Assembly (NCBI GenBank): GCA_019873735.1
Contig: JAIOAQ010000002.1
Span: 1 to 64,000, forward strand
Length of the DNA: 64,000 nucleotides
Source of the DNA: Chloroflexota bacterium
GTDB taxonomy: Bacteria > Chloroflexota > Anaerolineae > Anaerolineales > Villigracilaceae
Direction of reading: 5' to 3'
The translations under genes and the position numbers were made by a program. Of this stretch, positions 27,420-39,771 are shown one piece after another. The first letter of the stretch is position 1; each line of letters begins with the position of its first letter. The notes beneath the pieces are model-generated. The model made no database searches. It was not told the origin of the DNA and saw only the letters and a program-made list of their open reading frames with translations.

Positions 27420-29713
27420 TCCAAAATGACAGTTCGTTCTCCGGAAATCAATTCGCCGATCACATAGGTCTCCTCGTCAATGGCCTGCTGGAAAGCCCGC
27501 ACCCCGTCTCTGGCGACGACGGCCATCATCCCAATGCCCATGTTGAAGACGCGGTGCATCTCGAACGAATCCAGCGCGCCGAGGGATTGAATCAGGCAAA
27601 AGAGGGGAGGAACCGGCCAGGTGCCGCGGCGGACGAGGGCGGCAACCCCCTCGGGCAGGACGCGCGGGAGGTTTTCGATAAAGCCGCCGCCGGTAAGATG
27701 GGCCAGAGCCTTGAGATGCGGCGCAGCGCCAATCAGCGGCCACAGCAGGGACAGGTAGGAGCGGTGCGGCGCCAGCAGCGCCTCGCCCAAGGGGATGCCC
27801 AGTTCAGGGAACACCGTATCGAGCGGAACATTCTCGAAGATGCGGCGGATGAGCGAGTAGCCGTTGGTGTGCGGCCCAGACGAGCGCAGACCGACCAGCA
27901 CGTCGCCGGGAACGATTCCCGGGCGCGGCAAAGCGGAGGCGCGCTCCAGCACACCGACGATTGTCCCGGCCAGATCGAACTCGCCCTCGGCGTAGACGCC
28001 GGGCATCTCGGCCGTCTCGCCGCCGAGCAGAGCCATCCCCGCGGCGCGGCAGGCTTCGGCTGCGCCGGTGACCACTTCGGCGACCAGGTTCGGGTCAAGT
28101 TTCGAGGCGGCAAAATAATCGAGAAAAAACAGCGGGCGGGCGCCTTGAACCAGGATGTCATCAATGCAGTGATTGACGATGTCATGGCCGATCGAACGAT
28201 AGCGGCCGACCGCGGCCGCCAGTTTGACTTTGGTGCCGACCCCGTCCGTCGAAGCGACCAGCACCGGCGACTTCATCTCCTTGAGCATCGCCGCATCGTA
28301 CAACCCGCCAAAGGCGCCGATCCCCGCCAACACTTCCGGCCCGTACGTGGAGCGGACGGCATCTTTCATCAGTTCGACGGCGCGGTTGCCGGCGTCAATA
28401 TCCACGCCCGCGGCGGCATAAGCGCCGCTCCGTCCCGCCGTCCGCCGCGCGGCGGGCAACGCTTGATGAGCAATATCCTTGCGATAGTGCATTCCTTCAA
28501 AACGAATCGACGCGACTGCGTCGTACGCCGATTGGACGGCTTCGGCCAGCGACCCGCCTCGTCCGGTGACCCCCAACACGCGCCCGCCGGCGGTAACGAG
28601 CCGTCCATCCACGATTCTTGTCCCGGCGTGGAAACAAAACACGTCGGGGGGCAAGGCATCCAGGCCGTGCACCGGTTTGCCGATCTCGGGCGCGGATGGG
28701 TAGCCCCTTGAGGCCAGCACCACACAAACGGCCGCGCCGTCTTTCCAGCGGACCTTGACCTCCTGGAGCCGCCCCTCGGCGCAGGCCAGCGCAATCTCCA
28801 GCAAATCCGATTCCAGCAGGGGCAGAACCGCCTGCGTCTCCGGGTCGCCGAAACGACAATTGAACTCCAACACCTGCGGGCCGCTCTCGGTCAACATCAA
28901 GCCGGCATACAAAACCCCGACGAATGGCCGCCCCTCCAATCGCAGACCGCTCACCGCCGGCTGAAGAACCGTCTCGGTAATTTCGGCCACCATCTCTGGC
29001 GGGCAAATCGGCACCGGCGCGTAAGCGCCCATTCCCCCTGTGTTTGGGCCCTGGTCGCCGTCCAGCAAACGCTTATGATCCTGGGCCGGGATCATCGGCG
29101 CCACCGTCCTGCCATCCGAAAAAGCCATCAACGAGACCTCCGGCCCGCGCAGGCGTTCCTCGATCACCACTTCCTCACCGGCCGCGCCGAACTCCCGATG
29201 CACCATCATCGCCTCCAGCGCAGCGCCGGCCTCCTCATTCGTCTCGGGCACGATCACGCCCTTGCCGGCTGCCAGGCCAGAAGCCTTGAGCACGACCGGA
29301 TAATCTACCCTCTTGAGAAACTCAACCGCCTCGGCATATCTCTGAAAGACGGCGTAGCGCGCCGTGGGAATGCCATGCCGGGCCATGAAATGTTTGGCAA
29401 AAACCTTCGACGCTTCTATCTGTGCCGCCGCCCTGGACGGGCCGAAGACCCTGAATCCAGAGGCCGATAAATCGTCCGCCAGCCCCGCCGCCAGCGGCGC
29501 TTCGGGGCCGATCAACACCAGGTCGATCCGCTTTTCCTTGCAAAAACGGACCACCGCGGCGTGATCCTCTATCTTCAGAGCCACGCATTCCGCCAGCGCC
29601 GCCATCCCAGGGTTGCCCGGCAAGACGTAGAGACGGCTCAGATTCGGCGACTGAGCCACCTTCCACGCAATGGCATGTTCCCTGCCGCCCGACCCCACCA
29701 AAAGCACATTCAC
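27416..29713 (-). CDS. purD: Fused phosphoribosylamine-glycine ligase (PurD) and AIR synthetase (PurM)
   Basis: N-terminal PurD ([16 protein letters not shown]..., [22 protein letters not shown]); C-terminal PurM ([19 protein letters not shown]..., [34 protein letters not shown]) in one 765-aa ORF. Confidence 0.93.
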   Translation of the reverse strand: MNVLLVGSGGREHAIAWKVAQSPNLSRLYVLPGNPGMAALAECVALKIEDHAAVVRFCKEKRIDLVLIGPEAPLAAGLADDLSASGFRVFGPSRAAAQIEASKVFAKHFMARHGIPTARYAVFQRYAEAVEFLKRVDYPVVLKASGLAAGKGVIVPETNEEAGAALEAMMVHREFGAAGEEVVIEERLRGPEVSLMAFSDGRTVAPMIPAQDHKRLLDGDQGPNTGGMGAYAPVPICPPEMVAEITETVLQPAVSGLRLEGRPFVGVLYAGLMLTESGPQVLEFNCRFGDPETQAVLPLLESDLLEIALACAEGRLQEVKVRWKDGAAVCVVLASRGYPSAPEIGKPVHGLDALPPDVFCFHAGTRIVDGRLVTAGGRVLGVTGRGGSLAEAVQSAYDAVASIRFEGMHYRKDIAHQALPAARRTAGRSGAYAAAGVDIDAGNRAVELMKDAVRSTYGPEVLAGIGAFGGLYDAAMLKEMKSPVLVASTDGVGTKVKLAAAVGRYRSIGHDIVNHCIDDILVQGARPLFFLDYFAASKLDPNLVAEVVTGAAEACRAAGMALLGGETAEMPGVYAEGEFDLAGTIVGVLERASALPRPGIVPGDVLVGLRSSGPHTNGYSLIRRIFENVPLDTVFPELGIPLGEALLAPHRSYLSLLWPLIGAAPHLKALAHLTGGGFIENLPRVLPEGVAALVRRGTWPVPPLFCLIQSLGALDSFEMHRVFNMGIGMMAVVARDGVRAFQQAIDEETYVIGELISGERTVILE

Positions 29714-29732
29714 TGTGCACCCTCCTCGTCTT

Positions 29733-31151
29733 TCACTTGATGTTTTTCTCGAACCCCGTCTTGGCCGATTTCAAGTCCACCGGCAAAGGATACTGCCCCG
29801 TAAAACAGGCCTGACAATATCCGTCTGTATATCCTATCGCCTGCCTCATCCCCTCCAAGGACAGATAATACAGCGAATCGGCGCCGATGTGCTGGCGTAT
29901 CTCCTCTGTCGTCCGCTTATGCGCGATCAAATCCTCATACGTCCCCATATCCACGCCCATGAAGCAAGGATGGACAATCGGCGGGCAGGTCACGCGCACA
30001 TGCACCTCTGCCGCCCCGGCCTCGTAGAGCAGCCGCACGATCGGGCCGGTGGTATTGCCGCGCACAATCGAGTCGTCAATCATAACGACGCGCCGGTTGA
30101 GCACATTTTCATTGATGACGTTGAACTTCAAGGCCACGCCGCGCTTGCGCAACGAATCGGTCGGCTCGATAAACGTCCGACCGACATAGCGATTCTTGAT
30201 AAAACCATCGTTATACGGGATCCCCGACTGCATAGCATAGCCAATCGCCGCCGGGATGGCCGAGTCGGGGACCGGCATGACCAGATCGGCCTGCGTCGGA
30301 CACTCCCGCGCTAACTGCCGCCCCAAATTCTGCCGCACCTGATGGACGCTCTTGCCATCCCAAACGGCGTCCGGGCGGGAAAAGTAAATCATCTCGAAGA
30401 CGCAGCGCGCCAGAGAATCGGCCGGCGGAAGCGCCTGGGTGACGACCAACGCCTTATCCGAGAGGGTGACGATTTCGCCTGGCCAGACCTCGCGAATGGC
30501 GCGGCAGCCCAAAGTCCGCAAAGCGCCGGTCTCGGAGGCCGCGGCGTAACCGCCGGAGGGCAGCAGTCCAACGCTGAGAGGCCGAAAGCCCCAGGGGTCG
30601 CGCGCCGCGTAAACGCACTCGCGCGTCAACACCACCAGCGAGTAGGCTCCCTGCCAGCGCTGCATGGCATGCCGAATGCGCTCCACCCAATCCTTCCCGC
30701 CGTTGCGGGCCAGCATCATCGTCATCACCTCGCTGTCCGAAGACGAGGACAACCCCACGCCGGCAGCCATCAACTCTGCCCGCAGCGCCGCCGAATTGAC
30801 CAGATTGCCGTTATGCGCCAGCGCCACCGGCCCGTGAATCGTCTCAATCATGAACGGCTGCGCGTTGCGGATGGACGACGAGCCGGTGGTCGAATAGCGC
30901 GTGTGGCCAATGGCATACATTCCCTGCAACTCGGCCAGATGACGCCCATGGAAGACCTGGGAAACCAGCCCAACATCCTTGTGCATGCGCAGCGTCGTCC
31001 CGTCCGAGACGGCAATCCCGGCCGCCTCCTGACCGCGGTGTTGCAGCGCGAACAGGCCAAAGAAAGCCATGCGCGCCACGTCCTCGTTGGGAGCAAAAAT
31101 GCCGATGACGCCGCACGCTTCGCGCGGAGACTCCTCAAAAGAACCGTTCAT
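29733..31151 (-). CDS. purF: Amidophosphoribosyltransferase
   Basis: EACGVIGIFAP, GHTRYSTTGSSSIRNAQPF, VVMIDDSIVRGNTTGPIVRLL. Confidence 0.95.
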   Translation of the reverse strand: MNGSFEESPREACGVIGIFAPNEDVARMAFFGLFALQHRGQEAAGIAVSDGTTLRMHKDVGLVSQVFHGRHLAELQGMYAIGHTRYSTTGSSSIRNAQPFMIETIHGPVALAHNGNLVNSAALRAELMAAGVGLSSSSDSEVMTMMLARNGGKDWVERIRHAMQRWQGAYSLVVLTRECVYAARDPWGFRPLSVGLLPSGGYAAASETGALRTLGCRAIREVWPGEIVTLSDKALVVTQALPPADSLARCVFEMIYFSRPDAVWDGKSVHQVRQNLGRQLARECPTQADLVMPVPDSAIPAAIGYAMQSGIPYNDGFIKNRYVGRTFIEPTDSLRKRGVALKFNVINENVLNRRVVMIDDSIVRGNTTGPIVRLLYEAGAAEVHVRVTCPPIVHPCFMGVDMGTYEDLIAHKRTTEEIRQHIGADSLYYLSLEGMRQAIGYTDGYCQACFTGQYPLPVDLKSAKTGFEKNIK

Positions 31152-31627
31152 CGTACTGTCGCGTCGTCCTCCAAAATTTTCTCGGCCGCCCGCCGGCGCG
31201 ACCCGGCAACTGCCTCCCGCACCCCGGCATCGACCAGGCCGAGGATTTTCGCCGCCAACAACGCCGCGTTGGCCGGCTCCAACACCACCGCCGGGGCAAT
31301 CCCCGAAGGCATGCGCAACGACGAGTAAACATCTGCGCCGCCGAAAGCATCAGAAGGGGGCGGACAGGCGATGACCGGCGCGTTGACGGCGCCGTCGGTG
31401 AAACCGCTCAAGGCGTTGCTCCGCCCGGCGATGGTTATATACACCTTCGGGCGCGGATCGGCCTCGTACTCCTGCAGCAGGCGGATGACATGTTCGGGCG
31501 TCTTGTGCGCCGACCCAACCCGCAGCACGGTCTCCAGCCCGTAGCCCCGACAGGCCTCGGCAATTTTCTGGCCGTGTTCCAGGTCCGCTTTGGAGCCCAT
31601 TAAAATGACCACAAGGGGATTTGCCAT
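31148..31627 (-). CDS. purE: N5-carboxyaminoimidazole ribonucleotide mutase
   Basis: VVILMGSKADLEHGQKIAE, SAHKTPEHVIRLLQEYE, ITIAGRSNALSGFTDGAVNAPVIACP. Confidence 0.93.
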   Translation of the reverse strand: MANPLVVILMGSKADLEHGQKIAEACRGYGLETVLRVGSAHKTPEHVIRLLQEYEADPRPKVYITIAGRSNALSGFTDGAVNAPVIACPPPSDAFGGADVYSSLRMPSGIAPAVVLEPANAALLAAKILGLVDAGVREAVAGSRRRAAEKILEDDATVR

Positions 31628-31639
31628 CGTTTTTCTCCT

Positions 31640-32635
31640 CTATGCCAATATTTTGGCTATGCGCAAATTGTCCAGCAGGCGCGGCTCAATCGGGTAGTCG
31701 CCTGCCTCAAAGGCCTGGCCGGTCAACATTTCATAAATGGCAATGTACCGCTCACTGGCCGCGACCCACAACTCGTCGGGCATCTGCGGAATCGCCCCAT
31801 CGCCTCGATATCCTTTCTCAGCATACGCCAGGCGCACAAACTCTTTGTCGAAATTCTCCGGCTCTTGTCCGGCGGCGAAACGCTGCTCGTAAGTATCCGC
31901 TTTCCAAAAACGGGACGAATCGGGCGTGTGGACCTCGTCAATCAGCACCACGCGGCCATCGGCGGCGCGGCCAAACTCATATTTGGTGTCCACCAAAATC
32001 AGGCCCGCCTGCAGCGCCACCTGCTGCCCGCGCTTGAAAATTGCCAGCGCCGCCTGCTGGACCTGATCCCAGGTGGCCGCATCCAGCAGGCCCTTCTCGA
32101 CCACTTCGGCGCAGGTCAGACGTTCATCGTGACCGGTTGCGCCGCCCTTGGTGGTGGGCGTAATGATCGGTTCGGGTAAACGCTCGTTTTTGTGCAAATT
32201 TTCGGGAAAACGATAGCCGTAAATCTCGCGCTCCCCCAGGGAATAGCGATACCAAAGCGCCGTGCTGGTGACGCCGGTAATGTAGCCGCGCACAATCACC
32301 TCGACCAGGAACGGCTCGACCAATTCGGCCACCACCGCGTTGGGGTCAGGCACCGAAATTTTATGGTTGGGAATAATATCCGCCGTCTGGTCGAACCACC
32401 AATTGGTCAACTGATTGAGCACTTGCCCCTTATAGGGAACGCATGCCAGGATACGGTCAAACGCCGACAGGCGGTCGGTGGTGACAAAGAGACGCCTGTC
32501 GGCCGAGACATCGTACCAGTCGCGCACCTTCCCGGAGGTCCGACCGGGAAGCGGCAGATTGGTGGTCTGCAGGGCATGAGGGAGAATTTGAAGCAAAGAC
32601 TTTTGATTAATCATACGCATCCTTTCCTGAATCAA
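31640..32635 (-). CDS. purC: SAICAR synthetase
   Basis: GKVRDWYDVSADRRLFVTTDRLSAFD, EVIVRGYITG, LVDTKYEFG, LIDEVHTPDSSRFW. Confidence 0.95.
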   Translation of the reverse strand: MIQERMRMINQKSLLQILPHALQTTNLPLPGRTSGKVRDWYDVSADRRLFVTTDRLSAFDRILACVPYKGQVLNQLTNWWFDQTADIIPNHKISVPDPNAVVAELVEPFLVEVIVRGYITGVTSTALWYRYSLGEREIYGYRFPENLHKNERLPEPIITPTTKGGATGHDERLTCAEVVEKGLLDAATWDQVQQAALAIFKRGQQVALQAGLILVDTKYEFGRAADGRVVLIDEVHTPDSSRFWKADTYEQRFAAGQEPENFDKEFVRLAYAEKGYRGDGAIPQMPDELWVAASERYIAIYEMLTGQAFEAGDYPIEPRLLDNLRIAKILA

Positions 32636-33417
32636 AGTTGGGCCGCATAGCGGACACCATTCTCAAAAAGAGGTAACCCGCTCATCGCGCTTGCGCCGCG
32701 CCGCCAGAGCGGATGCTGCCAGGGATGAATGTGATTTTCGGGGTGCGGCATCAGTCCGAGGACGTTACCGGCCGGGTTGCAAACGCCGGCAATGTCCAAC
32801 AGCGAACCGTTCGGATTGGCCGGATAAGCGCCATGTGCCGGCGAGCCATCCGGACAAACGTAGACGAGGGCGATCTGCTCCTTGAGCCGATCGGCTTCCA
32901 CGGCCTGAAAATTCCCCTCCCCGTGGGCGACCGGACAGGTGATCAGATCGGCCAATCCGCGCGTCCACAGACAGGTTTGCGAGACCGGCTTGAGCGTCAC
33001 CCAGCGGCACTCAAACCGGCCGCGGGCGTTGAAGGTCAGCGTCGCTTCAGGGTGACGGTCATCGGCAAGGGCCGGGGAAGCCGCCCTTCGTCCCGGCAGA
33101 ATGCCGGATTTGACCAGCGCCTGGAAGCCGTTGCAGATGCCGATCACCGGCTTGCCAGAGACCACAAACGCCTGAATCTGGTCAGAGAAGTAAGCCTGCA
33201 GGTCAATGGCCAGCAATTTGCCGGCACCCAGGGCATCGGCGTAGGAAAAGCCGCCGGGCAAGACCAGCATCTGATAGTCCCCGAACCGCCGCCTGCCCTG
33301 CCGCAGCAGGTTCAGGGGGACGATTTCGGGGTCCGCGCCCGCCAGGCGCAGCGCCTCGGCGGCATCGTGATCGCGATTCGTGCCATGAGCGAGAAGAATG
33401 AGGGCTTTAGGCTTCAT
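32632..33417 (-). CDS. purQ: FGAM synthase glutaminase subunit
   Basis: [52 protein letters not shown]. Confidence 0.93.
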   Translation of the reverse strand: MKPKALILLAHGTNRDHDAAEALRLAGADPEIVPLNLLRQGRRRFGDYQMLVLPGGFSYADALGAGKLLAIDLQAYFSDQIQAFVVSGKPVIGICNGFQALVKSGILPGRRAASPALADDRHPEATLTFNARGRFECRWVTLKPVSQTCLWTRGLADLITCPVAHGEGNFQAVEADRLKEQIALVYVCPDGSPAHGAYPANPNGSLLDIAGVCNPAGNVLGLMPHPENHIHPWQHPLWRRGASAMSGLPLFENGVRYAAQL

Positions 33418-33439
33418 AATCGTTTTGCTTCAGGACAGA

Positions 33440-36328
33440 TTACGGCTGTAAAGGCGTGTTCCAGGCGGCGACCAGATCGGCAAGCGGGAGGACAAAAAGC
33501 AAATCATTGTTGTTCACTTTCAAGAAAGGATCTGTAATTATCTTGGCTACACGCAAAAAGGGCAGCCCGGTGAACTGACGCTCAAAGGCCGGCACCTGCG
33601 CCGGTTCGACCTCCACCAACAGGCAGCCGGTCGTCTCGCCGAATAAGAGGCGCGCCGGATCGCCGGGCGGCAGCGTCAGGTCGAGGCCGAGCCGTCCGCC
33701 GATGCACATCTCCGCCGCCGCAACCGCCAGCCCGCCCTCCGACAAATCGTGGGCCGAACGGACGAGTCCGGCAGTCACCGCTGCATGGAGAGCCGCATAA
33801 ACGCGCGGCGTGATTTCGGCCACCAGCGGCACGGCCTCTTCACCGCCGGAGGAATGGCCGCCTTCGCTCACCAAATGGAAGTGGCTGCCGCCGAAGGTCG
33901 GGTCAAACGCGCCGACCAGATACAACCAATTGCCGGCCGCCTTCAAGTCCATCGTGAGGGCGTCGGTTACATCGGCCATGACGCCGATAGACGAGATGAG
34001 CAGCGTCGGCGGGATGGCGTGACGCTGCCCATCGGCGCCGAGATACTCGTTGTTGAGCGAATCTTTGCCGGAAATGAAGGGCGTCCCGAAGAGCAAAGCG
34101 GCGTCATGGCAGCCGCGCGCCGCCTGGACCAGCGCGCCGAGCGTTTCGGGCCGCAAGGGGTCGCCCCAGCAGAAATTGTCGAGCAGGGCAATCCGCGCCG
34201 GGTCCGCGCCCACCGCAATCAGGTTGCGGACCGCCTCGTCCACCACCGCCATCGCCATGCGGTAGGGATCGCGCTTGCCGTACTCCGGATTGATTCCGTT
34301 GGCCAGGGCGATTCCGGCCCGCCCTTTGGCCCCCAGCGGCCGCAAGACGCAGGCGTCTGACGGGGCATCCATCTGGACGCCGGTCAACGGTTTGATCACC
34401 GTCCCCCCCTGCACTTCGTGGTCATAGATGCGGATGATGGCCGATTTCGAGGCAATGTTCGGGTGAGCAAGCAGCCTGAGCAAAATGGAGGCACAATCTA
34501 CTTTTGGGTGCTGCTCACCGGCTTGCAGCCCCGATTCCCGCCGCTCTCCAATCACGGCGGTCAGGCGGCGCTGCGGCAGGCCGTGGTGCAGAAATTCGTT
34601 CTCCAGGTCGAGCACCACCCGGCCATGATAACGAACGACCAGCCGGCCCGTGCCGGTGAACTCGCCGATATCCATCCAGTCCACGTTGTGCAGGGCGCAC
34701 AATTCCTGCAAGGCCGGCAGATTTTCGGGCGGGACGGCCAGCACCATGCGTTCCTGAGCCTCGGAAAGCCAGATTTCCCAGGGCGCCAGGCCGGGGTACT
34801 TGAGACGGACATGGGCCAGTTCGACTTCACAACCGATTTGCGAGGCCATCTCGCCGACCGCCGAGGATAAACCGCCCGCGCCGCAATCGGTGATGGCTGT
34901 GTAGAGGCGGCGGTCGCGGGCCGGCAAGATGACGTCCACCAGGCCTTTCTCGACGATCGGGTTGCCGATCTGGACCGAGGAGCCGGACACCTCGCCCGTT
35001 TGGGCGTCCATGGTCATCGAGGAGAACGTCGCCCCGCGCAGGCCATCGCGCCCGGTGCCGCCGCCGAGGACGACGACGCGGTCGCCGCGCCGCGGCGTGC
35101 GGACGTGCAGCCCGCGCGGCGCAATCCCCACCGTCCCACAGAAGACGAGCGGGTTGGCGGCATAGCCCCGGTCAAACAGAATCGCTCCGTTGACGGTGGG
35201 GATGCCCATCTTGTTGCCGTAATCCTGCACGCCGGCCGCCACGCCCGAGAGGACGCGGCGCGGATGCAGCACGCCGGCAGGCAATTCATCGAAGGAGGCG
35301 TCTTGCATGCCAAAGCACAGCACGTCGGTGTTGGCAATCGGCTTGTGCGAGACGCCCAGCACATCGCGAATCACCCCGCCGACGCCGGTGTTGGCCCCGC
35401 CGAAGGGTTCGATCGCCGAGGGATGATTGTGGGTCTCCACCTTGAAAGAGACCTCGTTTTCCCCATCCAGGTCAATGATGCCGGCATTGTCAACGAAGGC
35501 GGACAACACCCACGGCGCGGCAATTTTTTCGGTCGCGGCGCGGATGAAGGTCTTGAAAAGAGCGTCCACCGCGTAGCGCCGGCCGGCATCTTCGACCTCG
35601 ATCAGCGCTTTGAAGGTCTTGTGGACGCAATGTTCAGACCAGGTCTGGGCGATGGTTTCGAATTCGACATCGGTCAAATCGCGGCCCTCGCGCTCACAAT
35701 AGGCGCGGATAGCCCGCATCTCATTCAGGTCAAGGGCGGCGCGGCGCTCGGCAGAAAGCGCCAGCAAAGCCTCATCCCCCAGGCCGCGCAGGCGGAGAAC
35801 CTCCACTTCGTCGCTGGAGGCCGCCTCGATGGGGAAAATCGGCTCGATCTCGCCGCGCGCCCAGCGCTGGATGACGGCATTGGCAAGAAGACGCTCGACC
35901 AGGACTTCGAGCGCCGCATCGTCAACCTGGGCGGAGGGTTCGAAATGGAGCAGGTAGCGGAAACCGGTCGCAGCATGGCGGACGCCCGCCCAGCCCAGTT
36001 GGTGGGCAGCGCGGACGATTTCATCCGCCACCGGGTCGGTCACGCCCGGGCGCAGGGCAACCTCGATCGTGACCGCGCCAGGCGGCGGTTCAGCCGCGCC
36101 AGTCGGCAGCGCGGCCCATTCGACCGATTGGGTCAGCGGGTCAATTAAAAGCGAGAGGGCCAACTGCTGACATTCGTCTGGAGACAGTTGGCCCTCGATG
36201 AAATAGAGGTCTTGTGGTTCAATGCGGATGAGGTTATCAAAGCCCAAAGCGCGCGCATCTGACAATAGAGATGCCGCCCGCGGGTTGTCTGGCAAGGCGG
36301 GGCAAACCAAAAAACGATAGAAAGGCAT
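33440..36328 (-). CDS. purL: FGAM synthase large subunit with N-terminal PurS-like region
   Basis: ORF 33440..36409, likely start 36328; PurL motifs (TWSEHCVHKTF, VETHNHPSAIEPFGGANTGVGG, DCGAGGLSSAVGEMA); about 160 aa N-terminal region with two PurS-like segments. Confidence 0.92.
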   Translation of the reverse strand: MPFYRFLVCPALPDNPRAASLLSDARALGFDNLIRIEPQDLYFIEGQLSPDECQQLALSLLIDPLTQSVEWAALPTGAAEPPPGAVTIEVALRPGVTDPVADEIVRAAHQLGWAGVRHAATGFRYLLHFEPSAQVDDAALEVLVERLLANAVIQRWARGEIEPIFPIEAASSDEVEVLRLRGLGDEALLALSAERRAALDLNEMRAIRAYCEREGRDLTDVEFETIAQTWSEHCVHKTFKALIEVEDAGRRYAVDALFKTFIRAATEKIAAPWVLSAFVDNAGIIDLDGENEVSFKVETHNHPSAIEPFGGANTGVGGVIRDVLGVSHKPIANTDVLCFGMQDASFDELPAGVLHPRRVLSGVAAGVQDYGNKMGIPTVNGAILFDRGYAANPLVFCGTVGIAPRGLHVRTPRRGDRVVVLGGGTGRDGLRGATFSSMTMDAQTGEVSGSSVQIGNPIVEKGLVDVILPARDRRLYTAITDCGAGGLSSAVGEMASQIGCEVELAHVRLKYPGLAPWEIWLSEAQERMVLAVPPENLPALQELCALHNVDWMDIGEFTGTGRLVVRYHGRVVLDLENEFLHHGLPQRRLTAVIGERRESGLQAGEQHPKVDCASILLRLLAHPNIASKSAIIRIYDHEVQGGTVIKPLTGVQMDAPSDACVLRPLGAKGRAGIALANGINPEYGKRDPYRMAMAVVDEAVRNLIAVGADPARIALLDNFCWGDPLRPETLGALVQAARGCHDAALLFGTPFISGKDSLNNEYLGADGQRHAIPPTLLISSIGVMADVTDALTMDLKAAGNWLYLVGAFDPTFGGSHFHLVSEGGHSSGGEEAVPLVAEITPRVYAALHAAVTAGLVRSAHDLSEGGLAVAAAEMCIGGRLGLDLTLPPGDPARLLFGETTGCLLVEVEPAQVPAFERQFTGLPFLRVAKIITDPFLKVNNNDLLFVLPLADLVAAWNTPLQP

Positions 36329-36359
36329 GACAATTCCTGAGGGGAAAGATACGGGCGGT

Positions 36360-36388
36360 ATTTTACCCGCTACAGGTTGTCCAGTCAA
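36360..36388 (-). promoter_or_regulatory. Predicted sigma70-type promoter of the purine cluster
   Basis: Minus strand TTGACT - 17 nt - TAAAAT, about 30 nt upstream of the purL start. Confidence 0.65.
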
Positions 36389-36390
36389 GT

Positions 36391-36414
36391 AATTTGTGCG
36401 TTTTTGCACAAATT
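36391..36414. promoter_or_regulatory. Palindrome directly upstream of the -35 box
   Basis: AATTTGTGC-GTTTTT-GCACAAATT, perfect 9-bp inverted repeat. Confidence 0.55.
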
Positions 36415-36447
36415 GTCAGACAAGTGGTAAAACGCCCGCCAAACCGT

Positions 36448-38487
<2,040 letters not shown>

Positions 38488-38562
38488 GAGATGAGAGGGA
38501 GAAAACAGAGAACAGTCGTTCTATTTTACCGCAAAATGACGAAAAAGAACGGGGAAAATCTT

Positions 38563-38643
38563 AACGCAAAGACGCGAAGGCGCAAAGGAAACGGAAATCT
38601 TCTCGCCGTAAAACCCTGGCGTCTCTGCGCCTTCGCGTTGAAA
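38563..38643. repeat. Inverted-repeat element between uvrB and the ornithine cyclodeaminase-like gene
   Basis: AACGCAAAGACGCGAAGGCGCAAAGG ... CCTGGCGTCTCTGCGCCTTCGCGTT. Confidence 0.65.
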
Positions 38644-38709
38644 ATGAGCGTTTTTGCAGAAGTAAGTCACGCTTCAAGCGTGACCTTCTCGACAACAGAC
38701 AAAAGCCGC

Positions 38710-39684
38710 TCAAAGCGGCAGCCAGGTGCCAAGTCCCTTGGCCTGGGCCTGACGGTAAATCTCAGGAGCAACCGCCATGTCGTCCATCGCCAGGCCGAGG
38801 TTGATGGCCAGCGTCCGCTCCTTGTCCGATTGGCGTCCCGGCTTCAAGCCGGCAGCCAGTTCGCCCAGGTCGGCATACGGATCAGGCGTCTGCTGGAAGT
38901 AGCCGATGGACTTGTAGTACTGGAACTGGGCATGGTCATCGGTGGCAATGCGGTCCATCTGGGCCAGCGCCGCGCCGGTCCAGTAGGAATCGAAGTCAAC
39001 GGCTGAACCATAGGCGCCGGGACGCAGCCAGTCTTTCTCAATCGTGGGCGTAGGATGTTTCAGAATCGGGCCGGAGGTCACCACCAGGTCCGATTCGACC
39101 ACCGCCTGTTTCGGTTCTTTGACGCCCACAATCTCAAAGTCAAATTTCTGCCGCATTTCGGCGATGTATTTTTCCTGCACTTCCGGCAGGATGTCATAGG
39201 CGTACACCCTTTTGATGGGGAACAAACAAGCCAGCGCTTCAAGATTGGTACGTCCCTGCACGCCGCAGGCCAGAATGCCCACCACCTCGCTCTGCGGACG
39301 CGCCAGGTATTTGGCCGAAAGCGCCGAAGCCGCCCCCGTGCGCTTGGCCGTAATCCAGGTGCAATCCATCACCGCGTAAGGGATACCGGTCTCAACGTCA
39401 TTCAAAATAAGCAGGCCGGTAATGTAAGGCAAACCGCGCTTGTAATTTTCAGGATAGCCGCTCACCCACTTGATGCCCGCCGAGCGCATGGCCGGGATAT
39501 AGGCTGGCATGGCGTGAATGAAAGCGTCGGGCATGGTGTGAACGCCCGGTTTGGGGGGCATCTCCACCTTGCCGTGACCCTTGTCAATAAAAGCCTTCTC
39601 GAGCAGGTCAATGATCGTCTTCATGGGCAAATCCACGGCCTCGACATCGGCGCGGGACAGATAGAGAATTCGGTTCTCGGACAT
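38710..39684 (-). CDS. Ornithine cyclodeaminase/mu-crystallin family protein
   Basis: Start MSENRILYLSRADVEAVDLPMKTIIDLLEKAF; KWVSGYPENYKRGLPYITGLLILND; GILACGVQGRTNLEAL. Confidence 0.85.
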   Translation of the reverse strand: MSENRILYLSRADVEAVDLPMKTIIDLLEKAFIDKGHGKVEMPPKPGVHTMPDAFIHAMPAYIPAMRSAGIKWVSGYPENYKRGLPYITGLLILNDVETGIPYAVMDCTWITAKRTGAASALSAKYLARPQSEVVGILACGVQGRTNLEALACLFPIKRVYAYDILPEVQEKYIAEMRQKFDFEIVGVKEPKQAVVESDLVVTSGPILKHPTPTIEKDWLRPGAYGSAVDFDSYWTGAALAQMDRIATDDHAQFQYYKSIGYFQQTPDPYADLGELAAGLKPGRQSDKERTLAINLGLAMDDMAVAPEIYRQAQAKGLGTWLPL

Positions 39685-39771
39685 GGTTTTCTCCTTAGGG
39701 CAAAAAAGTGACTGGGATCTGCTGCCAATTATAGCATTGACAGGCCTGCCCGCCAGCCGTTCTGTTTTATA

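Noticed and set aside
34999-36148. 382-aa plus-strand ORF (35000..36148) over purL
   Set aside because: Antisense shadow of purL.
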